A stretch of 64,000 nucleotides of DNA, taken from contig JAPOSZ010000027.1 in assembly GCA_026709415.1 (NCBI GenBank), positions 62,001 to 126,000 of the forward strand. Direction: 5' to 3'. The notes below the pieces were generated by a model. It did not search any database. It saw nothing but the letters and a program-made list of their open reading frames with translations, and had not been told where the DNA came from. Shown here piece by piece: positions 36,563 through 45,700 of this stretch (positions are counted from its first letter, which is position 1; the number at the start of each line of letters is the position of its first letter). The position numbers and the translations under genes are program-made. The DNA is from Flavobacteriaceae bacterium. Its GTDB lineage: Bacteria > Bacteroidota > Bacteroidia > Flavobacteriales > Flavobacteriaceae.

Positions 36563-37627
36563 ATGGACCTTTTATCTAGTATTTCCCAAAAAATAAAACA
36601 TAACAAACTATTTTTTTTAACCTTTTCAATCCTTTGCCTTTCCTGTCAAGAAAGACAAAAAGAATTTACAATCATTGAAAAAGACAATATGATATGGATA
36701 CCCAGTGGGAGTTATACAAGAGGGAGTAATCACCCCATGGCTAGAGCCGATGAAAAACCCATTAATAGAGTTAAAATTTCTGGATTTTGGATGGACAAAA
36801 CAGAAGTCACCAATGCACAATTTAAAGAATTTGTTGATGCCACGGGTTATATCACAACAGCTGAAGTAGCTCCCAAATGGGAAGAATTAAGACAATCGCT
36901 TCCTGAAGAGACACCAAAACCTCACGATTCTTTACTCCAACCCGCTTCTTTAACATTCAAACCAACGCAAGGCCCCGTTGATTTGAATCAATTCAATCAA
37001 TGGTGGCATTGGACTCCGCAGGCTAGTTGGCGAAGGCCAAATGGTGCTGGTAGTTCCATCGAAGATAAAATGAATCATCCTGTGGTTCATATTTCTTGGT
37101 ATGATGCCAATGCTTATGCAAAATGGGCTGGCAAAAGACTCCCAACTGAAGCAGAATGGGAATGGGCTGCCAAAGGAGGAACTCAAGATGATCTTTATCC
37201 ATGGGGGAATGATTCTGTTGATCGTGGTGAACCCAAAACCAATTCTTGGGATGGTCAATTTCCTTATTTAAATACCCAACGAGATATGTTTTTTTTTACA
37301 GCACCAGTCATGTCATACCAACCCAATGGTTATGGACTCTATGACATGGCAGGTAATGTTTGGGAATGGTGTATCGATTGGTATGCTTATGATTATTACT
37401 TCAAATTATCCAAGCAAAGTGCTATTAATCCACAAGGCCCTGAAATTAGTTATGACCCAACAATGCCTTACGTACAACAACGAGTGCTAAGAGGGGGATC
37501 TTTCTTATGTAATGACACCTATTGTTCGGGTTACCGTGTATCAGCTAGGATGAAATCATCGCCAGATACCGGGTTACAACACACTGGATTTAGATTGGTG
37601 AAAGACGCTGATGAATCCAATCATTAA
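36563..37627 (+). CDS. Formylglycine-generating enzyme (SUMF1/FGE) lipoprotein
   Basis: A 354-residue FGE-sulfatase domain protein. The first 30 residues form a lipoprotein signal ending CLSCQ (lipobox). FGE motifs follow: MDKTEVTNAQF, WYDANAYAKWAGKRLPTEAEW, MAGNVWEWCIDW and RGGSFLCNDTYCSGYR. The last carries both cysteines of true aerobic FGEs, C316 and C321, and HTGFRLV closes the domain; most FGE-like proteins in Bacteroidota lack the cysteine pair. It should oxidise the sulfatase Cys 87 to formylglycine outside the cytoplasm. It stands 170 bases after xylA. Activity is inferred from the cysteine pair. Confidence 0.85.
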   Translation: MDLLSSISQKIKHNKLFFLTFSILCLSCQERQKEFTIIEKDNMIWIPSGSYTRGSNHPMARADEKPINRVKISGFWMDKTEVTNAQFKEFVDATGYITTAEVAPKWEELRQSLPEETPKPHDSLLQPASLTFKPTQGPVDLNQFNQWWHWTPQASWRRPNGAGSSIEDKMNHPVVHISWYDANAYAKWAGKRLPTEAEWEWAAKGGTQDDLYPWGNDSVDRGEPKTNSWDGQFPYLNTQRDMFFFTAPVMSYQPNGYGLYDMAGNVWEWCIDWYAYDYYFKLSKQSAINPQGPEISYDPTMPYVQQRVLRGGSFLCNDTYCSGYRVSARMKSSPDTGLQHTGFRLVKDADESNH

Positions 37628-37732
37628 ACTTCTCTAACGATTCCAATGGGCCAAACTGTGGGTATCCGTTCAATTATATGCCACTAACATTTTTCGATAA
37701 TTCTTGTTTTTTTACTTTTCTTATACACTTTA

Positions 37733-38890
37733 ATGGCTGAGTCTCGATTCATGAATGAAATGACAAATGGTTGGAATCCGTTGGTTGCATATAACCAACT
37801 GGCACACCTCCCTCCAAAAATTAATCTTGGCGATAAAGAACTGAATGAAAATCTGGAGCGTTGTATTGAGGTATTGAAAAGCTTGACAAAAGAATTTCAC
37901 TCTATTCCGAATCCAAGTATTATAAGTAATGTCAATATCTTAAAGGAGTCACAAGCCTCTTCAAAAATAGAGAACATCATCACTACAGGAGATTCTTTAT
38001 ACAAAGCATTATTAAAAGCTAATTTAGAAGAAGAAAAAGACCCTGTTAAAAAAGTTTTCAACTATCGAACGGCATTATATGAAAGCTATCAACATATCGC
38101 CAAGGGTGGTTTTTTAGACCGAGAGCTTATCACACATATCGCCACGACGATCAATGGATTCCCTACAGAAATTAGACAAAACAGATCAAATTTTATCATA
38201 GAGGGGGATGTTCGAGTTATCTACACGCCCCCAGACTCTGCTGATATTGTCAACAGCTTGCTTTTTAATTTATTTGAATATTACAATGATAAAATATCAG
38301 AAGATACCCATCCTTTGATTAAAATGGCGATAGCCCATCATCAATTTGAATCGATTCATCCCTTTATGGATGCTAATGGTCGTACGGGAAGGATTTTAAA
38401 CCTACTGTACTTAGTAAAACGAGAGGTCATTGAAGAACCCATATTGTTAACATCTGACGTTATTGATCGTAGTAGAAACACCTATGAAATGGAGTTGCTG
38501 AACATTAGAAAAACAAATCGATGGGAAGATTGGATCAACTATATGCTTCGAGTCGTTTTTGCTTCAGCATTTCAAACGACCAGCAAGATTTACGAAATCA
38601 AAAAACAAATGAACCGTGTCAATCAGCTTTTGGCATCCGTTGGAATCAATGATAACAAAAGATCATTGGTCATAGAAGTGATATTCTATAAGCTGTACTT
38701 CAAAATCAAGAATATTCGAAACATTCTAACTAAAGGAGAATCTAAGAAAATGTTTTATATTCTAACAATAAATAAGATTCTTTCAAAAGATAACATCAAT
38801 GAAGAAACGATTTATGTTAATACACCGATGTATCACTTATTGAATGCAAGCAACAACATAATAAAAGTAAATCACTCTCGTGAAACATAA
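37733..38890 (+). CDS. Fic-family AMPylase with N-terminal inhibitory helix
   Basis: A 385-residue Fic protein. The N-terminal Fic_N region carries SSKIEN (76-81), which matches the inhibitory motif (S/T)xxxE(G/N), E80 being the glutamate that blocks ATP. The catalytic motif HPFMDANGRTGR begins at H209 and is complete. The C-terminal 80 residues look like a winged-helix segment. Fic proteins of this class transfer AMP to other proteins or to themselves; targets are unknown. It is a single gene between the FGE and the hpf end of the ribosomal operon. Confidence 0.88.
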   Translation: MAESRFMNEMTNGWNPLVAYNQLAHLPPKINLGDKELNENLERCIEVLKSLTKEFHSIPNPSIISNVNILKESQASSKIENIITTGDSLYKALLKANLEEEKDPVKKVFNYRTALYESYQHIAKGGFLDRELITHIATTINGFPTEIRQNRSNFIIEGDVRVIYTPPDSADIVNSLLFNLFEYYNDKISEDTHPLIKMAIAHHQFESIHPFMDANGRTGRILNLLYLVKREVIEEPILLTSDVIDRSRNTYEMELLNIRKTNRWEDWINYMLRVVFASAFQTTSKIYEIKKQMNRVNQLLASVGINDNKRSLVIEVIFYKLYFKIKNIRNILTKGESKKMFYILTINKILSKDNINEETIYVNTPMYHLLNASNNIIKVNHSRET

Positions 38891-39228
38891 TTTCACAGCT
38901 AAAAAATCAATCGAATGGTGATACTCCCCTCCTTTAAACCTAATTCCTTGTCATTCAAGTGGAACATTTCTAATTTTTATTATTTTTTACAAAGTCGATA
39001 GACCATCCATAGAAGCTTTGGACTAAGATTCATCGATAATGAGAGGAATGCCACAATTACTATAAAAAGATTTTTTACCTATAAAACAAAAAGCAGAAGT
39101 GTTATGACAAAATTGAAGATGAGATTCAACAGTTGCCTTTAAAACAATAACTTCTATAAACAAATCTATGTTTTACTAGCGTGTGGAACTTGATAGTAGT
39201 AAAGGTTGGAAGAGAACCGTTGAAGAGT
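38891..39228. other. Intergenic region between convergent genes
   Basis: About 340 bases between the ends of the Fic gene and hpf. I see no gene, tRNA or clear terminator. In other Bacteroidota tRNA genes and tuf often follow hpf; they are not here. Confidence 0.4.
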
Positions 39229-39528
39229 TCATTTATCCTTTACTCTGTCTTTTCTTTTTTTAAGTGTCCGCTCTGCAGTATCTGATGCGTTGGCTATAGC
39301 TTCTTCAAAAGATTTTGCTTTTTTTCTGACAATGACATCATCACCTGGAATAAGACATCTCAGTTCCGCAACTTTGTTAACAGGATCACTAGAATTGGTA
39401 ATCTTAGTAGTTACTTCAATGCCAATGATTCGATTATAAAAGTTTCCAATTTTCCCAACTCTTTTGTTGGCAAAATCGATTAAATCATTTTGTGCAGAAT
39501 AATTCACTGCCCTAAATCTTATATTCAT
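39229..39528 (-). CDS. hpf: Ribosome hibernation-promoting factor, short form
   Basis: A 99-residue protein of the HPF/YfiA family, without the C-terminal dimerisation domain of long forms. It begins MNIRFRAVNYSAQ, contains EVTTKITNSSDPVNKVAELRC and ends in a basic tail KKRKDRVKDK. It binds the 30S decoding region and helps store ribosomes when growth stops. It follows xerC by eight bases and belongs to the rpsU-xerC-hpf transcript. Confidence 0.9.
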   Translation of the reverse strand: MNIRFRAVNYSAQNDLIDFANKRVGKIGNFYNRIIGIEVTTKITNSSDPVNKVAELRCLIPGDDVIVRKKAKSFEEAIANASDTAERTLKKRKDRVKDK

Positions 39529-39536
39529 GATTAAAG

Positions 39537-40424
39537 TTATTTTTTTTCTCTAGGATGGGCTAATTGATAAACTTTTTTGAGACTTGCTATACTGGTGTGA
39601 GTATAGATTTCCGTTGATGAAACGCTTTGATGACCCATCAAATCTTTTATGGCATTTAAATCCGCTCCCTCATCGAGTAAATGTGATGCAAAACTGTGCC
39701 GAATCAAATGTGGACTTCGATTTTGTTTGGTCGATACCAAACTAAAATAATCATTAATCGTTCTGTAAACGAATGATTCTGATATTTTCTGACCATTTCT
39801 TTTAATGAAAAGAAAGGGACTGGCACTACCCACTTCTTTTCTCCAATCAACATACAATTGAAGCAAATGGATCGCTTCACTAACCAATGGGACCAATCGT
39901 TCTTTGCTTCTTTTTCCAAATACCTTTATATACTTGGCATTTAAATGAAGATTTTCTTCTTGAATCGATACTAGTTCATTCCTTCTGATACCGGTATAAT
40001 ACAATAGAGCAATAATGGTTCGTTTTAAAACCCCATGTGGATCATTTTTAAAATGAGTAAGTTCTAAAACTTGATTCATTTCATCTTTTGTAAATGGCAA
40101 TGGTATCTTTTTAGACGTATTGATAAATTTTATTTTTTTTACTGGCGACTTTTCGATATGATTGATTTGAATTAAAAATTTATAATAGGATCTTAATACC
40201 GACACTTTTCGGTTGATGGTTCGAGAAGTATTTTCTTTGATTTCACTCAAATGAACCATCCAATCCCTAACGTCTTGATAATTGACTTCATCCAAATCTG
40301 TTGTATTGGTGAACAGATTTAAGTATAATTTAAATTCTAGAAGATTCTTTTTATAAGCTACTTGAGTATGCTTCGAATACCCCTTTTCTATAGCAATAAA
40401 ATCTAGAAATCGTTCAATCAACAC
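39537..40424 (-). CDS. xerC: Tyrosine recombinase XerC
   Basis: A 295-residue tyrosine recombinase with all catalytic residues: R147 in TGIRRNE, K171, H239 and R242 in HLIRHSFASH, H265 in LMGHQS and the nucleophile Y274 in STEIYTH. The N-terminal SAM-like domain is full-length. Its fixed position between rpsU and hpf marks it as the chromosomal XerC that resolves chromosome dimers at dif, rather than a mobile integrase. Confidence 0.9.
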   Translation of the reverse strand: MLIERFLDFIAIEKGYSKHTQVAYKKNLLEFKLYLNLFTNTTDLDEVNYQDVRDWMVHLSEIKENTSRTINRKVSVLRSYYKFLIQINHIEKSPVKKIKFINTSKKIPLPFTKDEMNQVLELTHFKNDPHGVLKRTIIALLYYTGIRRNELVSIQEENLHLNAKYIKVFGKRSKERLVPLVSEAIHLLQLYVDWRKEVGSASPFLFIKRNGQKISESFVYRTINDYFSLVSTKQNRSPHLIRHSFASHLLDEGADLNAIKDLMGHQSVSSTEIYTHTSIASLKKVYQLAHPREKK

Positions 40425-40554
40425 TTTGAACTATTAAATCACTTAAAATTCAAATCCATTGACGTTGATTCTAAGAGAATTTTGAACTTAATGAATTGGA
40501 CAGTAAGGTAATCAAAAAAGAAACACCAAGCCACTAGATTACTTGGTTCGTCAA

Positions 40555-40749
40555 TCAGTTGATATCTAATTCGACTTTTTTCTGGATATAACTCGCTCGT
40601 AATACTTTTTGACGATGTTTTACGGATGGCTTCGTGAATTGTTTACGTTTTCGAAGTTGTCGCAACTTTCCTGTTTTATCAAATTTTCTTTTGAATCTCT
40701 TTAACGCCCTGTCTATGTTTTCTCCTTCTTTAATCGGAATAATAAGCAT
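40555..40749 (-). CDS. rpsU: Ribosomal protein bS21
   Basis: A 64-residue basic protein beginning MLIIPIKEGENIDRALKRF and rich in lysine and arginine, typical of bS21. It is part of the 30S subunit near the anti-Shine-Dalgarno end of 16S rRNA. No Shine-Dalgarno sequence precedes the ATG. It is the first gene of the rpsU-xerC-hpf run; a promoter is recognisable just upstream. Confidence 0.95.
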   Translation of the reverse strand: MLIIPIKEGENIDRALKRFKRKFDKTGKLRQLRKRKQFTKPSVKHRQKVLRASYIQKKVELDIN

Positions 40750-40771
40750 ATTTATGATAATTTCTAGCCGA

Positions 40772-40802
40772 CAAAACTACAAAGAATTAAATTCATTACA
40801 AT
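40772..40802 (-). promoter_or_regulatory. Bacteroidota-type promoter of rpsU
   Basis: Read on the minus strand, ATTG (40802-40799) is followed by 19 bases and then TAGTTTTG (40779-40772). This matches the phylum's -33 TTG and -7 TAnnTTTG elements at the accepted spacing. The rpsU ATG lies about 22 bases downstream of the -7 element, leaving a very short leader. Confidence 0.65.
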
Positions 40803-40960
40803 CTAAATATTCTTTAAAATGAACCAAATCAAGAATCTCTAAGAAGACTTCTTTTTAATTGATCTTTATTGCCTTCATAGGATTTATCATATAAAATATT
40901 TTCTTTTTAAATGATGATAATAGAATATTTTAACCTAAATTTGTCTGAAATGAGATTAAA

Positions 40961-42436
40961 ATGGAAAATTTTCAACCATTACACTTAAGCGAAATTCTTT
41001 TTGCTTCAAGTGATTCAAAACAATCGAAAATGGTTTCAAGTTTGAAACAAAAGGGACTGATCAAAAAAATAGCCCCTAGAGTTTATACTTCAAATTTTGA
41101 AGACACGCCTCAAGTAATCATCAGAAGAAATCTTTTTTCCATACTTGGGAAATTATACCCTCAAGCTATTTTAAGCCATCGATCTGCATTTGAATTCAAA
41201 CCAACGACTTCTGGAGATATTTTTCTAACTTATACCTACACTAAAAACATTAGTTTACCTGGCGTCACCATACGATTTTTAAAAGGACAAGGACCCATTG
41301 AAGGTGATCAACCGTTTGTCGCGGATCTTTTTGTTTCTCAACAAGAAAGAGCCTTTCTTGAAAATTTACAAATCACAAAAAATATAGAATCTAAATCCAA
41401 AGTATTATCTCGATCTGATATAGAAGAAAAATTAGATCAAATGATTCGTATTCATGGAGAAAATCACCTCCATCAATTTAGAGAAAAAGCAAAAAAGATT
41501 GCCAGCAAATTAAGCATGCACCAAGAATATAAAAAATTGAACCATCTCATAGGTGCTTTACTTTCTTCAAAACCATCAAGCATTTTGATCTCCCCTTTGA
41601 CAATGGCAAGAGCTTTTGGCCGTCCTTATGATCCCAACAGAATACAACTCTTTGAAACATTATGCCAATTTTTAAAACAAATTGAATTCATAAAGGTTCC
41701 CGATCCAAATGTTAGCAACGTTCAGTTTAGAAATTTTGCTTTTTATGAATCTTATTTTTCAAATTATATAGAAGGAACAACTTTCGAATTAAACGAAGCG
41801 AAAAAAATTATTGAAACCAAAACGCCATTACCCCATCGAGTCGATGATTCCCATGATATTCTTGGAACGTTTGAAATTGTTAACAATGTGTTAGAGATGA
41901 ATAAAACCCCATCGACTGCCGAAGAAATGATGGAACTATTGCAATCGAGACATCAAATCCTTTTAAAATACAGAACATCAAATAATCCAGGAAAATTTAA
42001 AGAACAAAACAATCGAGCTGGAAACATGTTTTTTGTTGATTACAATCTAGTTAGAGGGACGCTGTCTAAAGGATTTGATTACTATAAGATTTTAGATCAC
42101 CCCTTTGCAAAAGCTGCCTATATCCATTTTCTGATTAGTGAAGTCCATCCTTTTATGGATGGTAATGATCGCATCGCTAGAATCATGATGAACGCTGAAC
42201 TAGTCAAAGAGAACCACTCTAAAATTATCATCCCTACAGTGTATCGAGATGATTATCTCGGAGCTCTTCGGTTATTGACTAGAAAAAACAAACCTAAAGT
42301 CTATATTCAAATGCTTCAAAGAGCACTAAAGTTCAGTGTGACCATTTGTGATAACGATATGGTTGAAATCGAAAATCATTTGAATCAATGTCATGCTTTT
42401 CAAGAACCAAGCGAATCATTACTAAAAATAGTTTGA
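40961..42436 (+). CDS. Fic protein fused to an AbiEi-like winged-helix domain
   Basis: A 491-residue protein in two parts. Residues 1-200 resemble the AbiEi/type IV antitoxin winged-helix domain (LKQKGLIKKIAPRVYTSNF, then HRSAFEFKPTTSGDIFLTYT). The second half is Fic: inhibitory-type motif SNYIEG (S267, E271, G272) and catalytic HPFMDGNDRIAR starting at H396. The catalytic loop has D in place of the usual second glycine (GNGR becomes GNDR). It may AMPylate a target, or use the DNA-binding part for autoregulation. It diverges from rpsU and stands alone. Confidence 0.82.
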   Translation: MENFQPLHLSEILFASSDSKQSKMVSSLKQKGLIKKIAPRVYTSNFEDTPQVIIRRNLFSILGKLYPQAILSHRSAFEFKPTTSGDIFLTYTYTKNISLPGVTIRFLKGQGPIEGDQPFVADLFVSQQERAFLENLQITKNIESKSKVLSRSDIEEKLDQMIRIHGENHLHQFREKAKKIASKLSMHQEYKKLNHLIGALLSSKPSSILISPLTMARAFGRPYDPNRIQLFETLCQFLKQIEFIKVPDPNVSNVQFRNFAFYESYFSNYIEGTTFELNEAKKIIETKTPLPHRVDDSHDILGTFEIVNNVLEMNKTPSTAEEMMELLQSRHQILLKYRTSNNPGKFKEQNNRAGNMFFVDYNLVRGTLSKGFDYYKILDHPFAKAAYIHFLISEVHPFMDGNDRIARIMMNAELVKENHSKIIIPTVYRDDYLGALRLLTRKNKPKVYIQMLQRALKFSVTICDNDMVEIENHLNQCHAFQEPSESLLKIV

Positions 42437-42460
42437 TGCGATTTTGAAAATCACATCGCA
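42437..42460 (+). terminator. Possible hairpin after the Fic gene
   Basis: TGCGAT and ATCGCA can pair around a 12-base loop just after the stop codon; the overlapping palindrome GATTTTGAAAATC offers an alternative fold. No strong T-run follows, so termination is uncertain. Confidence 0.25.
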
Positions 42461-42537
42461 AATCTTATTCAAGAAACGGAATTAATTTCCTGAATAGGAA
42501 TCTTTACGTAAAAACTGTGGAAAATTGGATTTTAAAT

Positions 42538-43701
42538 CTACTTTTCTCTTGTCAACTTTCTTGAAAGAATAAGCTTTTGAATTTCTGAAGTACCCTCACC
42601 AATGGTGCATAGCTTAGAGTCCCTATAGTATTTTTCAACGGGATAATCTTTTAAATACCCATAACCGGCCATTATTTGGACCGCTTCAGAGCTGACTTTC
42701 ACGCATGTTTCGGAAGCAAATAATTTTGCCATACATACGGGAATCGCCGGATTTTCATTTATGTTGACGGCTTGAGCAGCATTTTTTATAAGTAAACGAG
42801 AGGCTTCAATGTCGGTAGCCATTTGAGCTATTTTAAAAGCAATCGCTTGAAAATCGATAATACGACGACCAAATTGCTCCCTCTTTTTAGCATGATCTAA
42901 TGCTGCACGATAGGCCCCTTTGGCAATACCCAAAGAAAGCGCCGCGATGGAAACCCTTCCTCCTTCTAGAATCTTCATGGACTGGTTGTAACCTTCACCG
43001 ATGTTTCCAAGCAAGTTACCTTGATCGATGCAACAGTTGTCAAAAATCATCTCGGCTGTTTCCGATGCACGCATGCCAAGTTTATCATCTTTTTTACCAG
43101 TTAAAAAGCCTTTTGTTCCTCTTTCGACCACGAAAGCTGTAATCCCTTTGTTCTCACCTTCGACAAAAGCATTAGCTAAAACGACGGCCACATCCGATGA
43201 AGCCCCATGAGTGATGAAATTCTTTTGTCCATTGAGAATCCATTGATTCTTTTGTTTGATCGCTTGTGTTTTCATTCCTCTTGCATCCGATCCGGCATCT
43301 AGTTCCGTCAGTCCCCAAGCGCCAAGCCATGTGCCCTGTGCTAATTTTTTTAACCAACGCCGATGCTGCTGATCATTGCCAAACAAATAAATATGGTTGG
43401 TACATAAAGAATTATGAGCGGCTATCGATAAGCCAAGAGCAGGATCAACAATAGAAATTTCTTCAATAATGGATGCATAGGCATGGTAGTCTAATTCAGC
43501 TCCACCCCATTTATTAGGAACCAAAACCCCCATTAACCCATATTTTCCTGCCAATCGCATGGTGTCGATAGGGAAAAACTGCTCTTCATCCCACTGTTTA
43601 ACAAATGGGCTGATGTGATGTATGGCAAAATTTTTAGCTGATTCTATGTGGTTAGAAATCAGTGGCTCCACAACGGAAACTTTTGAACTATCTTCAAGCA
43701 T
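42538..43701 (-). CDS. Acyl-CoA dehydrogenase
   Basis: A 387-residue flavoprotein of the short/medium-chain acyl-CoA dehydrogenase family. WLGAWGLTELDAGSDARGM binds FAD, and the catalytic base E369 lies in IGEGTSEIQ near the C-terminus. REQFGRRIIDFQAIAFKIA is the usual helix. It oxidises acyl-CoA to trans-2-enoyl-CoA and passes electrons to an electron-transfer flavoprotein. Chain-length preference cannot be read. It is on the same strand as the symporter upstream but 70 bases apart. Confidence 0.92.
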   Translation of the reverse strand: MLEDSSKVSVVEPLISNHIESAKNFAIHHISPFVKQWDEEQFFPIDTMRLAGKYGLMGVLVPNKWGGAELDYHAYASIIEEISIVDPALGLSIAAHNSLCTNHIYLFGNDQQHRRWLKKLAQGTWLGAWGLTELDAGSDARGMKTQAIKQKNQWILNGQKNFITHGASSDVAVVLANAFVEGENKGITAFVVERGTKGFLTGKKDDKLGMRASETAEMIFDNCCIDQGNLLGNIGEGYNQSMKILEGGRVSIAALSLGIAKGAYRAALDHAKKREQFGRRIIDFQAIAFKIAQMATDIEASRLLIKNAAQAVNINENPAIPVCMAKLFASETCVKVSSEAVQIMAGYGYLKDYPVEKYYRDSKLCTIGEGTSEIQKLILSRKLTREK

Positions 43702-43771
43702 AAGTAAAAACGAGTATCGCTTTTTTTCTCAAATAGATTGCAAATATAATGAGGTCAGTTATGCCGATAAA

Positions 43772-45484
43772 TTATTTAAATTTTGAACCCACAATGGCTT
43801 TTAAATATGAGTTTAACTCTCGCCTCACTCGAGGAAAAAGAATAAATAGACCAATCATATTTGGAAACACCAATGCAAGTATCATAGCATCAGCAAACCG
43901 AACGACCGAGTCTAAAGTAATTGAGGCCCCGACAACCACAAAAAACAAAAACAATATTTTAAAACTCAAATCAGAAAGTTGACTTCTACCAAAAAGATAT
44001 TTCCATGACTGAATGCCATAATAAGACCAAGAAATCATAGTCGAAAAAGCAAACAAAATGACGGCAATCGTCAATATATATGAGAATCCAGGTAACACTG
44101 AATCAAAGGCTCTAGAAGTTAAATCAACGCCACCAAGCTGTTCTCCTGTTTCATTAAGCACCACACCACTACTTTCAACATTACCATAAGTGAACTGACT
44201 TTGAAAATTACCATCACTAAAATTAAAAAAGATAATCACCAATGCGGTCATCGTACAAATAATAACGGTATCTATAAACGGTTCCAATAAAGCCACAATG
44301 CCTTCAGAGGCTGGATGTTTCGTTTTGACCGCGGAATGAGCGATGGCAGCAGAACCGGCTCCCGCCTCATTAGAAAAGGCAGCTCTTCTAAAGCCAACAA
44401 TCAATACCCCAATAAACCCTCCCAATCCAGCCATTGGTGTAAAAGCACTATTAAAAATCAAAACAAAAGCATCATCGATATATCTGATATTTACGGCTAA
44501 AATAATCAGCGTGGCGACGATATATATTCCAGCCATTATTGGAACAATTCGCGAAGTAAAGTTGGCGATTCTTTTGATGCCACCAATGATCACAATACCA
44601 ACCAAAAAAGCGAAAATCAACCCAGTAACAAAACCAGAAGCTCCGCCTTCTAAATTCAAAAGAGTGGTTATTTGATCTGTGGCCTGGTTGGATTGAAACA
44701 TATTCCCTCCTCCTAAGGCTCCTCCAACACAAAAAACAGCGAAGAGACCCGCCAATATTTTTCCGACGACACCCATACCAAATCCCATTTCTTTCAATCC
44801 TCGAGAGAGATAATACATGGGGCCACCATGCACCACTCCATTATGGTCTACATCACGATATTTAACACCTAGTGTGCATTCAACAAACTTGGTAGACATC
44901 CCAAACAGTCCACAAACAATCATCCAAAAAGTGGCTCCAGGTCCGCCAAGGGCAATAGCAACAGCCACGCCCGCTATATTGCCCAATCCGACCGTCCCAG
45001 ATACGGCTGTAGTGAGAGCTTGAAAATGACTTACTTCGCCATCTTTTGATTTTTTATCCTTCAAATTGTCATATTTTCCTCTTACCGTATCAATAGCTAG
45101 TTTGAATTTTGTAACATTTGGAAACTTAAAGACGATCGTAAAAAATAATGCTCCTACGGCTAAAAGAATCACGACAAAGGGAATAGAATGTTTTTTTGAA
45201 AGTGGAACTTGAAAGAAAACGATACTTTCCCAAACAGAAGCAATTGGTCCAAAACCTTGATCGATTCGATCATCTAATCCTAAACGAGTCTCTTCTGAAA
45301 TCGGCTCACTAGGTGGAGCATTTTCATCAATATCATTTTGAGTTACATCAATATGATCCTCAGAAACAACGATAGTATCATCACTAATTGGTTGATTTGA
45401 TTGATTGACATCTTGAGAGAATAGCACCGTTCCATGTAACAGAATCCATGCTATTGAAATTTTTTTGAAATAAATTGACTTCAT
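43772..45484 (-). CDS. Sodium:amino-acid symporter (AGCS family) with signal-peptide-like extension
   Basis: A 570-residue inner-membrane protein. The core (about residues 110-560) is the alanine/glycine:cation symporter family: TAVSGTVGLGNIAGVAVAI, GPMYYLSRGL, AAFSNEAGAGSAAIAHSAV and AFSTMISWSYYGIQSWKYLFG. It imports alanine or glycine with sodium. Unusually it starts with a signal-peptide-like segment (ILLHGTVLFSQDV) and a 60-residue acidic stretch before the first core helix, which would place that stretch in the periplasm. The core looks complete. Confidence 0.9.
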   Translation of the reverse strand: MKSIYFKKISIAWILLHGTVLFSQDVNQSNQPISDDTIVVSEDHIDVTQNDIDENAPPSEPISEETRLGLDDRIDQGFGPIASVWESIVFFQVPLSKKHSIPFVVILLAVGALFFTIVFKFPNVTKFKLAIDTVRGKYDNLKDKKSKDGEVSHFQALTTAVSGTVGLGNIAGVAVAIALGGPGATFWMIVCGLFGMSTKFVECTLGVKYRDVDHNGVVHGGPMYYLSRGLKEMGFGMGVVGKILAGLFAVFCVGGALGGGNMFQSNQATDQITTLLNLEGGASGFVTGLIFAFLVGIVIIGGIKRIANFTSRIVPIMAGIYIVATLIILAVNIRYIDDAFVLIFNSAFTPMAGLGGFIGVLIVGFRRAAFSNEAGAGSAAIAHSAVKTKHPASEGIVALLEPFIDTVIICTMTALVIIFFNFSDGNFQSQFTYGNVESSGVVLNETGEQLGGVDLTSRAFDSVLPGFSYILTIAVILFAFSTMISWSYYGIQSWKYLFGRSQLSDLSFKILFLFFVVVGASITLDSVVRFADAMILALVFPNMIGLFILFPRVRRELNSYLKAIVGSKFK

Positions 45485-45700
45485 TTTATGTTTTGGATGG
45501 AGTTTTCTAAAATTGGGTAATGATATACAATAAAACCTTGACTGAAAGATAAATACTTTTTTTATACACTTTCAATCAATCCCGGTTTGAAAGCAAAAGT
45601 TGGTTATAAAGTCAAATATAGTCATTTGATTGAAGCGAATTCATTTGATTTCCTACGAAGGATATAGTTATTTCAACTTTTTAATGAATGGATGAAACGT

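Noticed and set aside
39537-40424. Tyrosine recombinase as the integrase of a mobile element.
   Set aside because: It lies in the conserved rpsU-xerC-hpf linkage and is full-length XerC-like.
44343-44675. Plus-strand open frame of 110 codons.
   Set aside because: It is antisense to the conserved transmembrane core of the AGCS symporter.
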